The translations under genes were made by a program, and so were the position numbers. Source: Lentzea sp. (GTDB lineage: Bacteria > Actinomycetota > Actinomycetes > Mycobacteriales > Pseudonocardiaceae). From it: DNA of 5,708 bases. The DNA is taken from contig JASLAV010001108.1 in assembly GCA_030146905.1 (NCBI GenBank), positions 1 to 5,708 of the forward strand, given 5' to 3'. How positions within the stretch are numbered: position 1 is the stretch's first letter; each line of letters begins with the position of its first letter. Below the pieces are notes generated by a model that saw nothing but the letters and a program-made list of their open reading frames with translations, made no database searches and was not told the DNA's origin. Below are positions 5,182 through 5,708 of this stretch, piece by piece.

Positions 5182-5708
5182 GACGGCAACGGTATCCGTG
5201 CGGTCACGGCGAAGCCGTGCGATCCGTCGACGTCGAGCCTGCCGCCGAGCGCCTCCGCCCGTGAACGCATGCCCGTGATGCCGTGGCCCTCGGTGAAGAC
5301 GCTGGGGGTGCCGTTGTCGGTCACGTGCACCACGAGCTCGTCACGCACGACGTGCACGCGAACGGCCGCGACGACACCGGGAGAGGAGTGCCGCAGAACG
5401 TTGGTCAGCGACTCCTGCACGATCCGGTACACGGCGAGCTGGTAGGTGCCGGGCAGATCCACGTCGGCGACCTCGACCGACACGTCGAGACCGGCGTCGC
5501 GCATCCGCGACGCCAGCGCCGGGACGTCGGCGAGGGTGATCACCGGTGTCAGCGGTGCGGAGCCGCGCAGGGTGTCCAGTTCGGACCGCAGCCCGTCCAG
5601 CGCCTCCCTGGACGTGTCGCGGATCGCCTCCAGCGACGCGCGGGCCTTCGCGGGGTCCTTGTCCAGCACGTAGAGCGCGACGCCGGCCTGCATCGCGATC
5701 ACCGAGAG
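5178..5708 (-). CDS. Sensor histidine kinase, HisKA_3/HATPase type (5' end outside window)
   Basis: The visible 176 residues are the C-terminal part of a NarL-type partner kinase that phosphorylates the coupled response regulator. The frame is open to the window edge. It starts in the dimerisation helices just after the expected phospho-acceptor His box (LSVIAMQAGVALYVLDKDP, then SLEAIRDTSREALDGLRSEL). The ATP-binding domain follows, with an N-box (IVQESLTNVLRH; Glu99, Asn103, His107), a short G1 motif DNG (131-133) and G2 GHGITGMRSRAEALGG (141-156), ending TARIPLPS. The G1-G2 loop is short compared with the usual DDGxG form, but the motifs are intact. The H-box and any sensor or membrane segments lie beyond base 5708, so the signal is unknown. 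The GTG at 5702 falls inside the helix and is not a real start. Confidence 0.9.
   Translation of the reverse strand, partial: LSVIAMQAGVALYVLDKDPAKARASLEAIRDTSREALDGLRSELDTLRGSAPLTPVITLADVPALASRMRDAGLDVSVEVADVDLPGTYQLAVYRIVQESLTNVLRHSSPGVVAAVRVHVVRDELVVHVTDNGTPSVFTEGHGITGMRSRAEALGGRLDVDGSHGFAVTARIPLPS

Noticed and set aside
4618..5445. + strand open frame opposite the response regulator and kinase (275 codons)
   Set aside because: Antisense to two well-recognised genes; it is rich in Arg, His and Gly with no motif.
1..5708. CRISPR arrays, insertion sequences, tRNA or rRNA genes, attachment sites
   Set aside because: No spaced direct repeats, transposase motifs, terminal inverted repeats or tRNA-like cloverleaf with a CCA or TTCGA arm were seen, and almost all the sequence is accounted for by protein genes.

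Overview
This window looks like chromosomal DNA from a high-GC filamentous actinomycete. The genes are tightly packed, third codon positions are almost all G or C, stops and starts overlap, and the window carries a GlxA-type regulator and a NarL/DesR-type two-component pair. A Pseudonocardiaceae genus such as Lentzea, Saccharothrix or Actinosynnema would fit, but that is inference. There is no sign of a mobile element, phage, CRISPR array or RNA gene.

Left region (1-1879, + strand): the 3' end of a large protein, whose C-terminus resembles an ADP-ribosyltransferase fold without a visible R-S-E signature, runs into an unusually short type-B carboxylesterase. The esterase keeps Ser, Glu and His residues that align with the catalytic triad. 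It has no ATG, GTG or TTG near its expected start; the best placed codon is a CTG that overlaps the upstream stop as CTGA.

Centre (1883-2887, - strand): a secreted or membrane-anchored SGNH/GDSL hydrolase with eight cysteines converges on the esterase, with three bases between the stop codons. Its 5' end faces a divergent control region (2888-2968) that contains a perfect inverted repeat, GCGTTG-N6-CAACGC.

Right of centre (2969-4551, + strand): a two-gene operon encodes a GlxA-type regulator (DJ-1/PfpI sensor domain plus AraC DNA-binding domain) and a stand-alone DJ-1/PfpI enzyme resembling isonitrile hydratase. The two are coupled through TGATG. The sensor domain and the enzyme share the same Cys elbow and ATTHW motif, which suggests they act on related small molecules.

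Right end (4537-5708, - strand): a two-component system, with the histidine kinase truncated by the window edge and a NarL/FixJ response regulator coupled through ATGA. The response regulator gene overlaps the PfpI gene tail to tail by 15 bases. A perfect 8-bp inverted repeat holds both stop codons in its arms and probably acts as a bidirectional terminator.

I did not find a clearly new multi-gene system. The most unusual items are the compact esterase without a standard start, the degenerate ART-like C-terminus beside it, and the terminator built from two overlapping gene ends.
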